DNA from: Thiomonas sp.
Lineage (GTDB): Bacteria; Pseudomonadota; Gammaproteobacteria; Burkholderiales; Burkholderiaceae
Direction: 5' to 3'
DNA: 6,981 nt
NCBI GenBank assembly: GCA_027443745.1
Contig: DAIAZB010000059.1
Location: forward strand, 1 to 6,981
Below, one piece after another: positions 5,985 through 6,981 of this stretch; position 1 is the stretch's first letter, and each line of letters starts with the position of its first letter. Under the pieces are notes generated by a model that searched no databases, was not told the origin of the DNA, and worked only from the letters and a program-made list of their open reading frames with translations. Position numbers and translations under genes: made by a program.

Positions 5985-6080
5985 GGCCCGGCTTGCACTT
6001 ACGCATGCCATCTCGTCTCGCCGATACCAAGCGCAGCTGTGCGCGCAGACACGCGATTAACTTCCTCCGTCCCGGTTTCC
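5951..6080. mobile_element. 130-bp miniature element with perfect 24-bp terminal inverted repeats
   Basis: Bases 5951-5974 (beginning GGAAACCGGGACGGAGG) are the exact reverse complement of 6057-6080. The 82-bp interior holds no gene I recognise. The left end interrupts the Tn3 transposase fragment. No convincing target duplication is seen: the left flank ends CCCAAA and the right flank starts CGGTTTCC, which itself repeats the last bases of the right arm. Ends containing GGGACGGAGGAAGTTAA recall repeats I have seen scattered in gammaproteobacterial genomes, but I cannot name the family. It may be a MITE or a REP/BIME-type unit. Confidence 0.7.
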
Positions 6081-6090
6081 CGGTTTCCCC

Positions 6091-6125
6091 GTGAGGAAAC
6101 CTCAGAACCTGACCCCTGTTTCTGG
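6091..6125 (+). repeat. 35-bp direct repeat, left copy
   Basis: The segment starts GTGAGGAAACCTCAGAACCT and ends CCCCTGTTTCTGG. It matches 6611-6645 at 32 of 35 positions, in the same orientation, 520 bp apart. Together the two copies bracket the IS4 transposase fragment. Confidence 0.85.
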
Positions 6126-6149
6126 CACGCATCGTAATCGGCAGGGTGT

Positions 6150-6606
6150 ACCGGCGCGGAATTCGAACAGCCGCAAGAATGCAAAGCGCGAGCGCGAACC
6201 CTGGCTGCTGATGGCATCCCCGGAACTCAAGCTCAGCGCGCGTCAGCTGGTGGCGCTGTACGCGCGACGCATGCAGATCGAGTTGTCGTTTCGCGACCTC
6301 AAATCGCATCGCTACGGGCAGGCATTCGAAGATAGCCTCACCCGCAAAGGCCCGCGCATCGAAGTGCTGCTCCTGCTCAGCGCACTGGCAGCGTTCGCCA
6401 CATGGCTGGTCGGCATGGCGTGCGAAGCCAGCGGTATCGATCAGTGGCTCGCACCCTTTCGATCAAAGCGACGGCTTTACTCGGTCATGCGTCTGGGGCG
6501 TGAAGCGCTGTTGCGACGATGGCTGCGCGTTCCCTGGGATCGACTCATGGAACAGCTACGACATCCCGCACCAACGCGGCTGCATCAGCTTGGCGGGGCC
6601 ATATGA
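6150..6606 (+). pseudogene. C-terminal fragment of an IS4-family transposase
   Basis: The frame carries SRKNAKREREPWLLMASPEL, then LVALYARRMQIELSFRDLKS and HRYGQAFEDSLTRKGPRIEVL. The stretch YARRMQIELSFRDLK fits the Y-x2-R-x3-E-x6-K signature of IS4-family DDE transposases exactly, so it holds the third catalytic acid (Glu). The two Asp residues and the N-terminal domain should be upstream and are missing. The frame stays open back to a GTG at 6091, but residues before about 6150 come from the flanking repeat and are not transposase. It ends at TGA 6604-6606. IS4-type terminal inverted repeats are not evident; direct repeats flank the fragment instead. Confidence 0.8.
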
Positions 6607-6610
6607 AAAC

Positions 6611-6645
6611 GTGGGGAAACCTCGGAACCTGACCCCTGTTTTTGG
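6611..6645 (+). repeat. 35-bp direct repeat, right copy
   Basis: It starts GTGGGGAAACCTCGGAACCT and matches the copy at 6091-6125 at 32 of 35 bases. Both contain GAACCTGACCCC, the complement of the GGGGTCAGGTTC motif that I remember from dispersed intergenic repeats of gammaproteobacteria. Confidence 0.85.
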
Positions 6646-6658
6646 ACCCCTATTTTTG
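6631..6658 (+). repeat. Tandem 14-bp repeat
   Basis: GACCCCTGTTTTTG (6631-6644) is followed at once by GACCCCTATTTTTG (6645-6658), differing at one base. The first unit overlaps the end of the right 35-bp repeat, and the second runs into the promoter region of the toxin gene. Confidence 0.8.
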
Positions 6659-6708
6659 CGTGATCATGACGCCTTGCGTCATATGACGAATAGCGTTATG
6701 GTTGTGTC
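6656..6708 (+). promoter_or_regulatory. Putative higBA promoter and HigA operator
   Basis: TTGCGT (6674-6679) and TATGGT (6697-6702) are spaced 17 bp and would place the transcription start near 6709, the toxin GTG. Palindromes overlap this promoter: ATGACGC (6666-6672) with GCGTCAT (6676-6682), the perfect CGTCATATGACG (6677-6688), and the looser ATGACGAATAGCGTTAT (6683-6699). TTGCGT-x3-ATGACG-like units also occur twice in tandem (6656-6673 and 6674-6690). Antitoxin autorepression at such sites is the norm for higBA/graTA operons; binding is inferred. Confidence 0.5.
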
Positions 6709-6981
6709 GTGATCAGGAACTTCGCCGACAAGGAAGCGGAAAAGATCTGGGACGGAACCCCGTCGCGGCGCTTGCCCGCCGACCTGCAGACCATCGCGCG
6801 CCGCAAGCTGCGCATGCTCAACAACGCCGAGAACCTGAACGATCTGCGGGTGCCGCCGGCCAACCGGCTCGAAGCCCTGAAAGGCGACCGCAGAGGCCGG
6901 TACAGCATCCGCATCAACGACCAGCGGCGCATCTGTTTTCGCTGGGCGGACGGCGACGCTCACGACGTGCAGATCGTCGAC
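6709..6981 (+). CDS. higB: HigB/GraT-type toxin of a type II toxin-antitoxin system (RelE/ParE superfamily), 3' end beyond window
   Basis: The frame from GTG 6709 is open to the window edge (91 codons) and encodes VIRNFADKEAEKIWDGTPSR, later LRMLNNAENLNDLRVPPANR, LEALKGDRRGRYSIRIND and QRRICFRWADGDAHDVQIVD. These are the hallmark segments of the HigB/'plasmid maintenance killer' family (R-F-x-DKE, L-x-x-LR-x-PP-x-NRLE-x-LKGDR-x-G-x-YSIRIN-x-QWRICF-x-W), which cleave mRNA on the ribosome. The usual length is about 92-95 residues, so only the last few are missing. QWR is QRR here. In this family the toxin gene comes first and the antitoxin (HigA/GraA, an HTH protein) follows, so higA should begin just outside. 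The only in-frame start downstream of a TAG at 6691 is this GTG, and no ribosome-binding site precedes it. Confidence 0.9.
   Translation, partial: MIRNFADKEAEKIWDGTPSRRLPADLQTIARRKLRMLNNAENLNDLRVPPANRLEALKGDRRGRYSIRINDQRRICFRWADGDAHDVQIVD

Noticed and set aside
6679..6963. 94-codon reverse-strand open frame opposite higB
   Set aside because: The plus strand carries all HigB family motifs, so this is its antisense shadow.

Overview
This is a GC-rich proteobacterial window. It is most likely from a gammaproteobacterium of the Xanthomonadales type, a guess based on remembered resemblance of the 2-oxoacid:ferredoxin oxidoreductase tail, the REP-associated transposase remnant, the IS110/IS4 remnants and the HigB toxin; no search was run. 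It is a patchwork of a few intact genes separated by broken mobile elements.

Layout. Bases 1-185 hold the 3' end of a probable c-type cytochrome gene. Its last codons are replaced by a 152-bp IS5-like miniature element (143-294) with a CTAG duplication on both sides. Next come a reverse-strand remnant of a REP-associated tyrosine transposase (295-492) and REP-like palindromes (472-531). A large reverse-strand TonB-dependent outer-membrane receptor gene fills 555-3104. By eye it is clearly lower in GC than the DNA around it. Its upstream region (3105-3323) is followed by the C-terminal tail of a 2-oxoacid:ferredoxin oxidoreductase beta subunit (3324 to about 3480). That gene is cut by the left end of an IS110-family element, which keeps its noncoding leader (candidate bridge RNA, about 3490-3639) and the first ~114 codons of its DEDD transposase, then stops abruptly near 3980.

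The intact middle is a divergent pair: an NAD(P)-dependent epimerase/reductase of the extended SDR class (4004-5074, reverse) and a TetR-family regulator (5206-5796, forward). They share a 131-bp intergenic region with repeated AGATACC boxes. The simplest reading is a TetR repressor controlling itself and the reductase.

The right part is again debris: the N-terminus of a Tn3-family transposase (5805 to about 5950), a 130-bp element with perfect 24-bp inverted ends (5951-6080), and an IS4-family transposase C-terminal fragment (about 6150-6606) lying between two 35-bp direct repeats. The window ends inside a HigB/GraT-type toxin gene (6709-6981+). That gene has a GTG start, no visible ribosome-binding site and a promoter placed to give a leaderless message. 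Its antitoxin should lie just beyond the window.

Remnants of at least five transposon families (IS5-like, RAYT/REP, IS110, Tn3, IS4) in under 7 kb mark this as a recombination hotspot. I do not see a clearly new multi-gene system. The most interesting items are the orphan bridge-RNA locus, the two miniature inverted-repeat elements, the divergent operator and the apparently leaderless toxin gene.
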